NCBI GenBank assembly: GCA_020847045.1
Contig: JADLCT010000083.1
Location: 1-64,000, forward strand
DNA from: Bryobacterales bacterium
GTDB lineage: Bacteria > Acidobacteriota > Terriglobia > Bryobacterales > Bryobacteraceae
Direction of reading: 5' to 3'
Length of the DNA stretch: 64,000 nt
In this document: positions 27,438-34,483 of the stretch, one piece after another
How the letters are laid out: each line of letters opens with the position of its first letter
Position numbering within the stretch: position 1 is the stretch's first letter
Notes under the pieces: model-generated
What the model saw: only the letters and a program-made list of their open reading frames with translations
Told to the model about the DNA's origin: nothing
The model's database searches: none
Program-made: the position numbers and the translations under genes

Positions 27438-28292
27438 ATGAAGACTGAAAAAGAGCTGCGCGACGATATCGTACGCATCGGGCAGCTCGTCTACCAAAAA
27501 GGCTGGGTCGCCGCCAACGACGGCAACATCAGTGTCCGGCTCGACTCAGAACGGCTCCTGTGCACGCCCACCGGCGTCAGCAAGGGCATGATGTCGCCCG
27601 ACGATCTCATCATCGTCGACATGAAGGGCAACAAGATCGAAGGGCGCAAAGAGCGTACCTCGGAGATCATGATGCACCTCACCGTCTACGAACTGCGCCC
27701 CGACATCCGCGCCGTCGTCCACGCGCATCCGCCTGTGGCCACGGGCTTTGCCAGCGCGGGCAAGCAGCTCAATCTGGCCCTGCTGCCCGAGGTGGTCATC
27801 ACGCTTGGCTGCGTCCCCCTGGCCGGCTATGGACTGCCCGGCACAAACGAACTGACGGACCCCATGCTGGCCTACATCCCCAAGTACGACGCGCTCATGA
27901 TGGCCAATCATGGGGCGGTCTGCTATGGCGAGGATCTCTGGAAGGCCTTCTTCAAGATGGAGACCGTCGAACACTTCGCCCGCATCACGCTTGTCGCGGA
28001 GCTTCTGGGCGGCCCCACCGTGCTACCTCGCGCCGAGGTCGACAAACTCCTGGACTCGCGCACGCGCTATGGCGTCAAGGCGAAAGTCGCCGGTGAGCCC
28101 GGCTGTCCCGCCTCGGCCGAGGATGTCGCCTCTGGCTCCGCCTCCTGCTCGCTTCCCCCGGCGGCCCCCGCCGCCTCCTGGAGCGCTCCCGCGCCCGCGC
28201 GCCCGTCCGCCGCGGGGCCGGCCAAGTTTGAAGTTACGCGCGAGGAGCTCATCGCGCTGGTCGAAGAAGCCGTCCGTGCCCGCGTGGGATAA
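27438..28292 (+). CDS. Class II aldolase (fuculose-phosphate aldolase-like) with probable BMC encapsulation tail
   Basis: A 284-residue protein. Residues 1-215 are a class II aldolase/adducin domain with the zinc site visible: Glu76 in ERTSEIMMH, His95 and His97 in VVHAHPP, and His158 in MANHGAV. In this family it cleaves L-fuculose-1-phosphate or L-rhamnulose-1-phosphate to dihydroxyacetone phosphate and lactaldehyde. A Pro/Ala/Ser linker of about 45 residues is followed by an amphipathic helix (FEVTREELIALVEEAVRAR, 264-282). This linker-plus-helix design is typical of encapsulation peptides that recruit enzymes into microcompartments. The next four genes encode shell proteins. Sugar specificity is inferred, not proven. 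Confidence 0.88.
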   Translation: MKTEKELRDDIVRIGQLVYQKGWVAANDGNISVRLDSERLLCTPTGVSKGMMSPDDLIIVDMKGNKIEGRKERTSEIMMHLTVYELRPDIRAVVHAHPPVATGFASAGKQLNLALLPEVVITLGCVPLAGYGLPGTNELTDPMLAYIPKYDALMMANHGAVCYGEDLWKAFFKMETVEHFARITLVAELLGGPTVLPRAEVDKLLDSRTRYGVKAKVAGEPGCPASAEDVASGSASCSLPPAAPAASWSAPAPARPSAAGPAKFEVTREELIALVEEAVRARVG

Positions 28293-28300
28293 TCAAATTC

Positions 28301-28323
28301 GGCGGCTGCCTTCTTGCGCCGCC
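28301..28323 (+). promoter_or_regulatory. Hairpin between aldolase and shell genes
   Basis: GGCGGC at 28301-28306 pairs with GCCGCC at 28318-28323 across an 11-base loop. There is no T-run, so it is not a clear terminator. It may set mRNA processing or relative levels of enzyme and shell proteins. Confidence 0.25.
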
Positions 28324-28366
28324 CCCCACGATCGCGTACAACAGTTGAGAAAGGTCATACGAACCC

Positions 28367-28657
28367 ATGGGTGAAGCGTTAGGCATGATTGAGACCCGCG
28401 GCCTGGTGGCGATGATTGAAGCCTCCGACGCGATGGTAAAGGCCGCCAAAGTCACGCTGGTCGGCTGGGAAAAGATTGGCTCGGGCTACGTCACCGCGCT
28501 TGTTCGTGGCGATGTGGCCGCCGTTCGCGCCGCCACCGATGCGGGCGCCGCGGCCGCGCGCCGCGTGGGCGAACTCATCGCCGTCCATGTCATTCCGCGC
28601 CCCCATCCCAGCCTCGAAGACGTCCTGCCCATCGGCAAGGCATCCAACTCCAAGTAG
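28367..28657 (+). CDS. BMC-H shell protein (PduA/EutM/CsoS1 type)
   Basis: A 96-residue single-domain BMC protein (Pfam BMC fold) that forms the hexameric tiles of a microcompartment facet. Diagnostic blocks are [20 protein letters not shown], the pore loop KIGSG at 36-40, [20 protein letters not shown] and the tail [14 protein letters not shown]. Length is normal. It is preceded by AAAGG about 11 bases before the ATG. It is the only hexamer-type shell gene in the cluster, followed by three pentamer genes. Confident family call; which metabolites the pore passes is unknown. Confidence 0.95.
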   Translation: MGEALGMIETRGLVAMIEASDAMVKAAKVTLVGWEKIGSGYVTALVRGDVAAVRAATDAGAAAARRVGELIAVHVIPRPHPSLEDVLPIGKASNSK

Positions 28658-28675
28658 CCGGGAGCCTCTCTCTCC

Positions 28676-28984
28676 ATGATCCTGGCGCGCGTCGTTGGAA
28701 CGGTTGTCGCGACCCGCAAAGACCCGCGGCTGGAAGGCAAGAAGCTTCTCATCATCAAACCTGTCTCGCCCGAAGGCAAGGACGAGGCCGGCTATGTGAT
28801 CTCCGTCGATACCGTCGGCGCCGGCTTTCGCGAGCTTGTCATCGCCGTCGCCGGTTCCTCGGCCCGCATGGCCGACGGTTGCAAGGATACGCCGGTGGAC
28901 AACTCCATCGTCGGCATTGTCGATTCGGTCTCCCTCGACGATCCGCCCGCCGCGGCCAACTCCGGCGGCAAACGGGGGAAATAA
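28676..28984 (+). CDS. BMC-P pentameric vertex protein 1 (EutN/CcmL)
   Basis: A 102-residue EutN/CcmL-family protein that caps the vertices of a microcompartment. It opens with the family motif MILARVVGTVVATRKDPRLEGKKLL and has NSIVGIVDSVSLD near the end, followed by a Pro/Ala/Gly/Lys tail. The gene starts 18 bases after the hexamer gene, and its stop overlaps the next start (TAATG). It is the first of three consecutive BMC-P genes. Confidence 0.94.
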   Translation: MILARVVGTVVATRKDPRLEGKKLLIIKPVSPEGKDEAGYVISVDTVGAGFRELVIAVAGSSARMADGCKDTPVDNSIVGIVDSVSLDDPPAAANSGGKRGK

Positions 28985-29289
28985 TGTATCTCGGACGCGT
29001 CATCGGCCGTGTCTGGTGTACCGCCAAGAACGCCGGCCTCGACTCCCAACGTCTGCTGCTGGTGCAGCCAATCACCCCCGAAGGAGCCCCCACCGGCAAA
29101 CAGCTCATCTGCACCGACACAACCGGCGCCGGCGCTGGCGAAACCGTCTACTATTGCGGCGGCAAGGAGTGCAGCTTCCCCTTCCTCCCCGCCGAGGTGC
29201 CCACCGACCGCTCCATCGTCGGCATCGTCGACGAACTCCACGTGGACCGAGGCGCCCGGCGCGCCGCCAACGAACCGGCGGGAGTTTAG
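28984..29289 (+). CDS. BMC-P pentameric vertex protein 2 (EutN/CcmL)
   Basis: A 101-residue EutN/CcmL homologue starting at the ATG that overlaps the previous stop; a longer in-frame reading from 28879 lies inside the preceding gene and is rejected. Core motifs: MYLGRVIGRVWCTAKN, LLLVQPITPEG and DRSIVGIVDELH. It has three or four Cys residues (WC, IC, YYCGGKEC), more than the sister proteins, hinting at a metal or disulfide site or a specialised vertex role. The Cys observation is from the sequence; its meaning is speculative. Confidence 0.93.
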   Translation: MYLGRVIGRVWCTAKNAGLDSQRLLLVQPITPEGAPTGKQLICTDTTGAGAGETVYYCGGKECSFPFLPAEVPTDRSIVGIVDELHVDRGARRAANEPAGV

Positions 29290-29292
29290 CCC

Positions 29293-29562
29293 ATGCTCCT
29301 GGCGCGCGTCATCGGCGATCTCGTCGCCACCCGCAAACATGAAAGCCACGAAGGCCGGAAGGCGCTGCTGGTGCAGCCGCTCAACCTCGACCTCACCGAC
29401 CGCGGCGACGCCCTAGTCGCCCTCGACGCCGTCGACGCCGGCGCCGGCGACCTTGTCCTGCTCTCCACCGAGGGCTTCTCCGCGATGACTTCGGTGGGAC
29501 GTCCGAACTCGCCGATCGACATGGCCGTTCTCGGTATTGTCGACCGCATCGACCTCGCCTGA
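29293..29562 (+). CDS. BMC-P pentameric vertex protein 3 (EutN/CcmL)
   Basis: An 89-residue EutN/CcmL homologue and last gene of the cluster (MLLARVIGDLVATRKHESHEG, ALLVQPLNLDL, DMAVLGIVDRIDLA). It lacks the tail extensions of the other two. Its 3' half overlaps a convergent membrane-protein gene on the other strand by 150 bases. No aldehyde dehydrogenase, phosphotransacylase or kinase gene follows, so the locus is incomplete compared with full fucose/rhamnose BMC loci. Confidence 0.93.
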   Translation: MLLARVIGDLVATRKHESHEGRKALLVQPLNLDLTDRGDALVALDAVDAGAGDLVLLSTEGFSAMTSVGRPNSPIDMAVLGIVDRIDLA

Positions 29563-30105
29563 CCTCCTCCGCCTCTTCCGTCTCTCGCCGGAGGAAACGA
29601 TCAGCCGCCCGCCAATTACCAGCAGCATCGTAATTTTGCCGAACTCCAGGTAGGAATCCCCCTTCTGGTAGTTGAAGTAGCTGCGCCGCTCGTCGCGCAT
29701 CTCATCCACGCTGGCGAAATCCAGCGCCCGGCCGAGCTCAATCACCCTGGGTCTGATCGCGAATTGCTGCAAAATCACAGCCGCCAGCATGCCTGCGGAC
29801 AACGCCAGCATCCATTTGTTCCCGTTGGTCGCAAAAAGCAGGACCAGCAGCAAAAACACAGCCAGCACCAACTGCGCCAGCCCCCATTGCCGTAGCTGGT
29901 ACCGGTTCTGCTCCGCCGCGAAATACCGCAGAAACACCCGGGCGCGCTCCACGCCAATGTCATTGAGCGCCTGCTCGCCTGACCGTGTCACCGGCTTCAA
30001 CGCCCGGTCCACCGAATCGTAGCTGTCCGCCGTGGCCCACGTCATAAAAAGCCCCGCCCCCAGCCACAACCCCAAGAGCAACATCGAGAACCGTCGGGAG
30101 TGCAT
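29413..30105 (-). CDS. Membrane protein, unknown function, overlapping the BMC cluster
   Basis: A 230-residue protein from ATG 30105. A signal-like or membrane helix (SMLLLGLWLGAGLFMTWA) and at least two further helices (LAQLVLAVFLLLVLLFAT, MLALSAGMLAAVILQQFA) enclose a polar loop. It resembles small TMEM205/DUF4149-type membrane proteins, but I cannot name it with certainty. From about residue 170 the sequence becomes Arg-rich and low in hydrophobics (RRKRRRRSGEVDAVDNTEN). This part is antisense to the third vertex-protein gene and looks like read-through rather than a domain, so a stop may have been lost. Confidence 0.6.
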   Translation of the reverse strand: MHSRRFSMLLLGLWLGAGLFMTWATADSYDSVDRALKPVTRSGEQALNDIGVERARVFLRYFAAEQNRYQLRQWGLAQLVLAVFLLLVLLFATNGNKWMLALSAGMLAAVILQQFAIRPRVIELGRALDFASVDEMRDERRSYFNYQKGDSYLEFGKITMLLVIGGRLIVSSGERRKRRRRSGEVDAVDNTENGHVDRRVRTSHRSHRGEALGGEQDKVAGAGVDGVEGD

Positions 30106-30417
30106 GAAAATTCAGTGTAACCGGATTCCATCGCGCGGTCACCTTGCGCTGCCCACTTTCGCTCCCTTGTTTTCAAGCATCTGCGAGAATGAGCACCCGG
30201 CGTATTCCGCTATCTCTCTAGGGTGATCGTGCAGGCGCGGTCCGCAAGGATCAAGCCGGGACAAGCAGATGGACGATCCGATTATCGTAATTCCTCCTCC
30301 TGCTCTGTGGTAGTACCCTTCTCCCCCATGTGGGGATGAATTCTTGCGTGCACAGACGCATGTTCGTAGTACCGTCGGCTCCGTAAGGAGTCTTGCCAAA
30401 TCACGGCCTAGGTCTGT

Positions 30418-30423
30418 TATGAT
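30418..30423 (+). promoter_or_regulatory. Candidate -10 box of the CHAT-sigma operon
   Basis: TATGAT, with TTGCCA about 19 bases upstream as a stretched -35 candidate. Initiation about 7 bases later falls inside the left arm of the inverted repeat. Confidence 0.35.
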
Positions 30424-30459
30424 TCTTAGGAGTACTCCAGCTTAGGGTACTCCTAAGAA
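30423..30459. promoter_or_regulatory. Perfect 13-bp inverted repeat in the CHAT operon leader
   Basis: TTCTTAGGAGTAC (30423-30435) and its exact complement GTACTCCTAAGAA (30447-30459) are separated by 11 bases. It overlaps the probable transcription start and lies 45 bases before the TTG start of the CHAT gene. It could be an operator for a dimeric regulator or a 5' leader hairpin. It is not followed by a T-run, so it is not a normal terminator. Confidence 0.55.
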
Positions 30460-30503
30460 CGCAGACTCCCGTTCTCCACCATTCTTGTCTTGCTGGTGAG
30501 CGG

Positions 30504-32912
30504 TTGACGCGTTTCCTCCAAATCGTCGGATTTCTCCTCCTGATTGTTCCCCTCGTCGGGAATACATCCTCCCGGCGTCTGAACGGGATCGAACTCCCCC
30601 CCGACCTTAAACCCGCCTACGATTCGCTCTATTCTCTCTGGGGCCGCCGTGAGTATGTCCGGCTACTCCAGGACTCCCAGGCCCTCTCTGCCACCGCCGC
30701 CCACCGGGGGCTTCACCGCACGCAGGCTCGCATCGAATCCATCACCGCCGGCGCTTTGTCCCTTACATTTCAATACCGCGCCTCGGCCCAAACCTATCTG
30801 CGCGTCATCGCGCTCGCCGAACGCACCGAGGACCGGCCCCTCGCCGCCCTGGCCTCGTTCAATTTGAGCAACGTGTATTACCACCTTGGCGCGCTGGATG
30901 AATCCGCCGCCGCACTGCGACGCGCCTCTCAAATGGTCCCCGCTGGCGCCAGTCTCGTCTCGCCCATCGACATCGCCCTGCACCAGGCCCGCCTGGCCGC
31001 CCGAACCGAAGGCATGCAGCCTGCCCGCCCGCTCCTGCGGCAGGCCCTTGCACTGGCCGAATCCTTGGATGACAACTCGCGCGCAGCGCTGGTCAGGGAA
31101 ACCACCGCCGGGCTCCTCCTCGAAGCCGGCTTCGTCGAGGAGGCCACGGCTCCGGCAGAAGCGGCACTTGTCTACCGCCGCCAATCCAAGGACCCTCTTC
31201 TTTCCTCCACGCTGCTGACGCTGTCCCGGATCCGCAACACCCAGAACCGCCCGCAGGAGGCTCTCACCCTGGCTCAGCAGGCGTTCCTGCAGTTGAACCG
31301 TAACCCGCCGCAGCGCCCCCTCTACCGCTTCTATCAGTTTCGCGGAGAGGCAAAAGCCGCTCTCGGCCGTCTGGAAGAGGCCCGTGACGACCTTCGCGCC
31401 GCCATCGAGCACCTCCGGCTTCTCCGTCCGGAATCGCTTCCCGCCGAATCCATCCTCCTCCGCTCTTTTTCACGGCAGCAGGATGTATTCGCCTCTCTCG
31501 CCGGGATCTGCGCCCAACTCTACCGCCGCTCGGGCCGCCCGGCCGATCTCTGGGAGTCCTTTGCCGCCGCCAATGACAATCGCGCCTTCGCTATGCGCCT
31601 GGCGCTGGCCCGCCGCGACGATCCCACGGCAGCCTACGCGAACCTGGTCTCTCAACTCCAGGCCGCCGAACTGAGCGCCCTCCGCGACAACTCCGCCGCC
31701 GCACGCGCCGCGCTCGCCTCGGCCCGGCTCAACCTCTCCGAATCCGAACTGGCCGCCCGCGCTGGCCTCCGCCTCCCCTCCCAACCGCTCGACCTGCGAC
31801 GGCTCCAGTCCCAACTCTCCCCGCGCACGGCAATCATCCAGTTCCAGACCGGCCCGCGCGTCTCCTACGCCTGGGTTCTTACGGCTCGTTCGCTCACTCT
31901 GCGGGAACTTCCGCCCGCCGCTACGCTGCGAGCGGCCACCGAACGGCTGCTGCCGCTCCTGGAGCGGGACTCCCCCGAGGCGCTGAACGCCTCCCATCAC
32001 CTGTATGCCACGCTGTTCGGACCGTTGCGCGCTTCGCTGCAAGATGCGGACCACTGGATCCTTCTCCCGGACCAATTCCTGTACCGCATCCCCTTCGCAG
32101 CCCTGGTCACAGGCTTCCCACGGGGCGCGCCGCGCTTCCTTATCCAGGACGCCGTCCTGCAAATCGCCCCTTTTCTGGCCACGCCCACTTCCGCCACAGC
32201 CCCGGCCCGTTCACCCAGCCTCATCGCGTTTGGCGATCCCGTGTACAATGCCGCCGATCCCCGCTTCCAGCCGCCGCGCGGCACCACGTGGCTGCCCTGG
32301 GCCACGCCTCCGCCCAGCCCGGAGGCGGTCACTCTTCCCCGCCTGCCAGGCACGGCCGCCGAGATTCGCCATGCTTCGGACGCCTGGAACGGAAACTCCC
32401 GGCTTTTCTCCGGGGCCCATGTCAACGCCGCCAATCTTTCTAGCGCGCTGGCCTCCGGCCCCGAAGTCGTGCATCTCGCCACGCACCTGGTGCCCAGTGC
32501 CTCCGATCCCGCCGAAAGCCGCTTGATGCTCTCCCTCACTCCCTCAGGCGAGGCGGAACTGCTCGACCCCGCCGGCATCTCCTATCTCCCCGTCTCCTGC
32601 CCCCTCATCGTTATGAGCGGATGCCGCGCCGGAGCCGCCGGAGCCATCGCCAGCGAAGGCCTCCTTGGCCTCTCCCGCGCCTGGCTCTCCGCCGGCGCCT
32701 CCTCCGTTCTCGCCACACGCTGGCCCATGCCGGACGACACGGGCGCTATGTGGGAACCCTTTTACAAAGCCTGGCGCGCATCCTCCCTGCCGCCGGGCGC
32801 CGCCAGAGCCTCCGCAGCCCTCCAGACCGCGCAGCGCGAGCTGATCGGCTCCGGCTCCTGGCGCTCCCGGCCCAGCTTCTGGGCCTCTTATTTCGTGATA
32901 GGAAGCAATTGA
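30504..32912 (+). CDS. Exported TPR-CHAT domain protein (caspase-like protease)
   Basis: An 802-residue protein starting at TTG 30504 (GGTGAG upstream; weak start evidence). The N-terminus MTRFLQIVGFLLLIVPLVGN is a signal peptide or anchor. Residues about 40-400 are helical TPR-like repeats (ALASFNLSNVYYHLGALDES, RFYQFRGEAKAALGRLEEARDDLRAA). Residues about 500-800 are a CHAT domain: His661 in VVHLATHLV and Cys707 in VMSGCRAG form the expected caspase-type dyad, with a following GLSRAWLSAGASSVLATRWPM block. CHAT proteins are cysteine proteases in several signalling and immune systems. It is followed four bases later by an ECF sigma gene and then a zinc-finger membrane protein, suggesting proteolytic control of sigma release. 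Confidence 0.88.
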   Translation: MTRFLQIVGFLLLIVPLVGNTSSRRLNGIELPPDLKPAYDSLYSLWGRREYVRLLQDSQALSATAAHRGLHRTQARIESITAGALSLTFQYRASAQTYLRVIALAERTEDRPLAALASFNLSNVYYHLGALDESAAALRRASQMVPAGASLVSPIDIALHQARLAARTEGMQPARPLLRQALALAESLDDNSRAALVRETTAGLLLEAGFVEEATAPAEAALVYRRQSKDPLLSSTLLTLSRIRNTQNRPQEALTLAQQAFLQLNRNPPQRPLYRFYQFRGEAKAALGRLEEARDDLRAAIEHLRLLRPESLPAESILLRSFSRQQDVFASLAGICAQLYRRSGRPADLWESFAAANDNRAFAMRLALARRDDPTAAYANLVSQLQAAELSALRDNSAAARAALASARLNLSESELAARAGLRLPSQPLDLRRLQSQLSPRTAIIQFQTGPRVSYAWVLTARSLTLRELPPAATLRAATERLLPLLERDSPEALNASHHLYATLFGPLRASLQDADHWILLPDQFLYRIPFAALVTGFPRGAPRFLIQDAVLQIAPFLATPTSATAPARSPSLIAFGDPVYNAADPRFQPPRGTTWLPWATPPPSPEAVTLPRLPGTAAEIRHASDAWNGNSRLFSGAHVNAANLSSALASGPEVVHLATHLVPSASDPAESRLMLSLTPSGEAELLDPAGISYLPVSCPLIVMSGCRAGAAGAIASEGLLGLSRAWLSAGASSVLATRWPMPDDTGAMWEPFYKAWRASSLPPGAARASAALQTAQRELIGSGSWRSRPSFWASYFVIGSN

Positions 32913-32916
32913 CCGT

Positions 32917-33627
32917 ATGACCATTTCCTTAGCTACCGGCCTGCCGGACAATCTCCCGGACGACTCCGCCTCCCGGCCGGCCTCTCCGCAAACGCCCGCC
33001 CCACAGTCCGAGTCTCCCCCTCCCGCCGGACTCTACTCCCGCTGGACCGAACTGGTGCAACGCATCCAGAGCGGCGACCAGTCCGGTATGGAGGAGTTGT
33101 ACAAGGTCTTCTCACGCGGCATACGTTATTACCTCTGCCGCCAGCTTGGGCCCCAGGAACTCGATGACAAGGTCCATGACGCCTTCCTGATCGTCGTCCA
33201 GGCCATCCAGCGCGGCGAACTCCGCGAACCGGACCGTCTCATGGGCTTTGTCCGCACCGTGGTCCGCCGCCAGATCGCCGCCCACATTGACAACGCCGTC
33301 ACCACGCGCCGCGACTATGTGGACGTGGAGACCACTCCCAAACTCTTCGACGCCTCCCGCACGCCCGAGGAACACGCCATCGGCGACGAGCGAGTGAACA
33401 TCATGCGGGAGGTGCTGCGCGAGATCTCCCATCGCGACCGTGAGATTCTCACCCGCTTCTACCTGAAAGAGCAGTCCCAGGAACAGATCTGTTCGGAGAT
33501 GGAACTGTCGGAGACGCAGTTCCGGCTTCTCAAGTCCCGCGCCAAGGCCCGCTTCGGCGAGCTCGGCCGGAAACGTCTCGCTTCACGCCCGCTGTCGCGC
33601 CTCATCCGCGCGGTCACCGGTGAGTAA
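32917..33627 (+). CDS. ECF-type RNA polymerase sigma factor
   Basis: A 236-residue sigma-70 family protein without regions 1 and 3. A Pro/Ser-rich N-terminal stretch of about 40 residues is followed by sigma region 2 (MEELYKVFSRGIRYYLCRQLG, KVHDAFLIVVQAIQ, FVRTVVRRQIAAHIDN) and region 4 (LREISHRDREILTRFYLKEQ, then EQICSEMELSETQFRLLKSRAKARF helix-turn-helix). It directs RNA polymerase to a specific regulon. It sits four bases after the CHAT gene, and the zinc-finger gene follows, so it is almost certainly controlled by one or both partners. Confidence 0.9.
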   Translation: MTISLATGLPDNLPDDSASRPASPQTPAPQSESPPPAGLYSRWTELVQRIQSGDQSGMEELYKVFSRGIRYYLCRQLGPQELDDKVHDAFLIVVQAIQRGELREPDRLMGFVRTVVRRQIAAHIDNAVTTRRDYVDVETTPKLFDASRTPEEHAIGDERVNIMREVLREISHRDREILTRFYLKEQSQEQICSEMELSETQFRLLKSRAKARFGELGRKRLASRPLSRLIRAVTGE

Positions 33628-33736
33628 TCATGCTCCATTTCTTATCGCGATTCTATTCCCCGGTACTTTTTTCCCACGCTGGAGTGAGATTTTCTCTCTC
33701 CGCGCGCCACCAGTCTTTGCAGAAAGAGGTATACCT

Positions 33737-34462
33737 GTGAAATCGTTGGGACAGGTACACGATGGTTCGGACACGGACTTCGATGCATGGAGTAAAGGTA
33801 TGTCGCTCTTGGAACGTGGCCATTTGACCGAAGAAGCCATGGAAACCTATGCTCTGGGCCGGTTGGCGGACCCGGAGGCCGAACTCCTGGAAGAGCACCT
33901 GCTGCTCTGTCATGACTGTCAGGACCGCCTGCGGCAGGTGGATGAATTCGTCGCCGCTTTCCGCGTCGCGGCGGACCGCACGGAAGGGAAGCAGGACGCC
34001 CAAACGCCCCCCGGACGGCGTGTGGGCCCAAACCTCCGGGCGTCGCTGTTCAGTTTTTTCCGCTCCTGGCGGCCAATCTATTCCATTGGCGGCGCCGTGG
34101 CGGCCGCCGCCCTGGTGGTTGCCTTGCTCCCCCAGGCACAGCGGCCCGCTGCCGCCCCCGTCCGCATTGAGTTGAATGCCATCCGGGGCATGGTGCCCGA
34201 GGTTAGGCTCCCGTCGCCTGGCTCCGCGCTCCAGTTTTCCCTGGACCTCACCGGCCTACCCACGGCCGGGCGGTTCACACTGGAACTCGCCGCCGCTTCC
34301 GGACAGGTTCTATGGACGGAAACGGTTGCCCGTCCCGAAGGCGGCTCCCTCTCCGTCTCTCCTTCGTTCACACCCAGAGCGGGCATCTACTGGCTCCGCA
34401 TCTACGACGATGGCGGAAGCCGCGTCCTGCTCCGCGAGTTTGGCTTCCGCGTCCGGGCCTAG
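33737..34462 (+). CDS. Membrane-anchored zinc-finger protein (anti-sigma-like)
   Basis: A protein of about 241 residues from GTG 33737 (AGAGG 7 bases upstream). An ATG at 33800 is an alternative; a GTG at 33620 overlapping the sigma gene is less likely because 33628-33736 is AT-richer and not coding-like. His54-x3-Cys58-x2-Cys61 in EEHLLLCHDCQDRL is the zf-HC2/ZAS anti-sigma motif. A membrane helix (YSIGGAVAAAALVVALLP) starts near residue 115. The outer part is beta-rich (LDLTGLPTAGRFTLELAAAS, GIYWLRIYDDGG). It probably binds the preceding sigma factor in the cytoplasm; the exported domain is the natural target for the CHAT protease. Confidence 0.75.
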   Translation: MKSLGQVHDGSDTDFDAWSKGMSLLERGHLTEEAMETYALGRLADPEAELLEEHLLLCHDCQDRLRQVDEFVAAFRVAADRTEGKQDAQTPPGRRVGPNLRASLFSFFRSWRPIYSIGGAVAAAALVVALLPQAQRPAAAPVRIELNAIRGMVPEVRLPSPGSALQFSLDLTGLPTAGRFTLELAAASGQVLWTETVARPEGGSLSVSPSFTPRAGIYWLRIYDDGGSRVLLREFGFRVRA

Positions 34463-34483
34463 CCGTACTTCCCGCGCACCGGT

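Larger units (their letters stand above)
30106..30503. other. Intergenic region with promoter and inverted repeat
   Basis: About 400 bases without a convincing gene. The AT content is higher than in neighbouring genes. GTAGTACC occurs twice (near 30310 and 30375), and related GAGTACTCC/GGGTACTCC forms recur in the inverted repeat near 30430, so a repeated regulator site is possible. Downstream are a -10 candidate TATGAT (30418-30423), a perfect 13-bp inverted repeat and about 45 further bases to the CHAT gene start. A minus-strand frame at 30139-30399 exists but has no recognisable content. Confidence 0.5.

Noticed and set aside
30139..30399. 86-residue minus-strand frame in the CHAT upstream gap
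   Set aside because: No recognisable sequence, no Shine-Dalgarno sequence noticed, and it covers a promoter-like region.
33620..33736. GTG 33620 as start of the zinc-finger protein
   Set aside because: No Shine-Dalgarno sequence, and the added residues have an AT-richer, non-coding-like base composition; GTG 33737 and ATG 33800 have good sites.
30504..34462. Type III-E CRISPR (Craspase) locus
   Set aside because: TPR-CHAT plus a sigma factor recalls it, but there is no repeat array, no gRAMP effector and no Csx30-like protein in the window.
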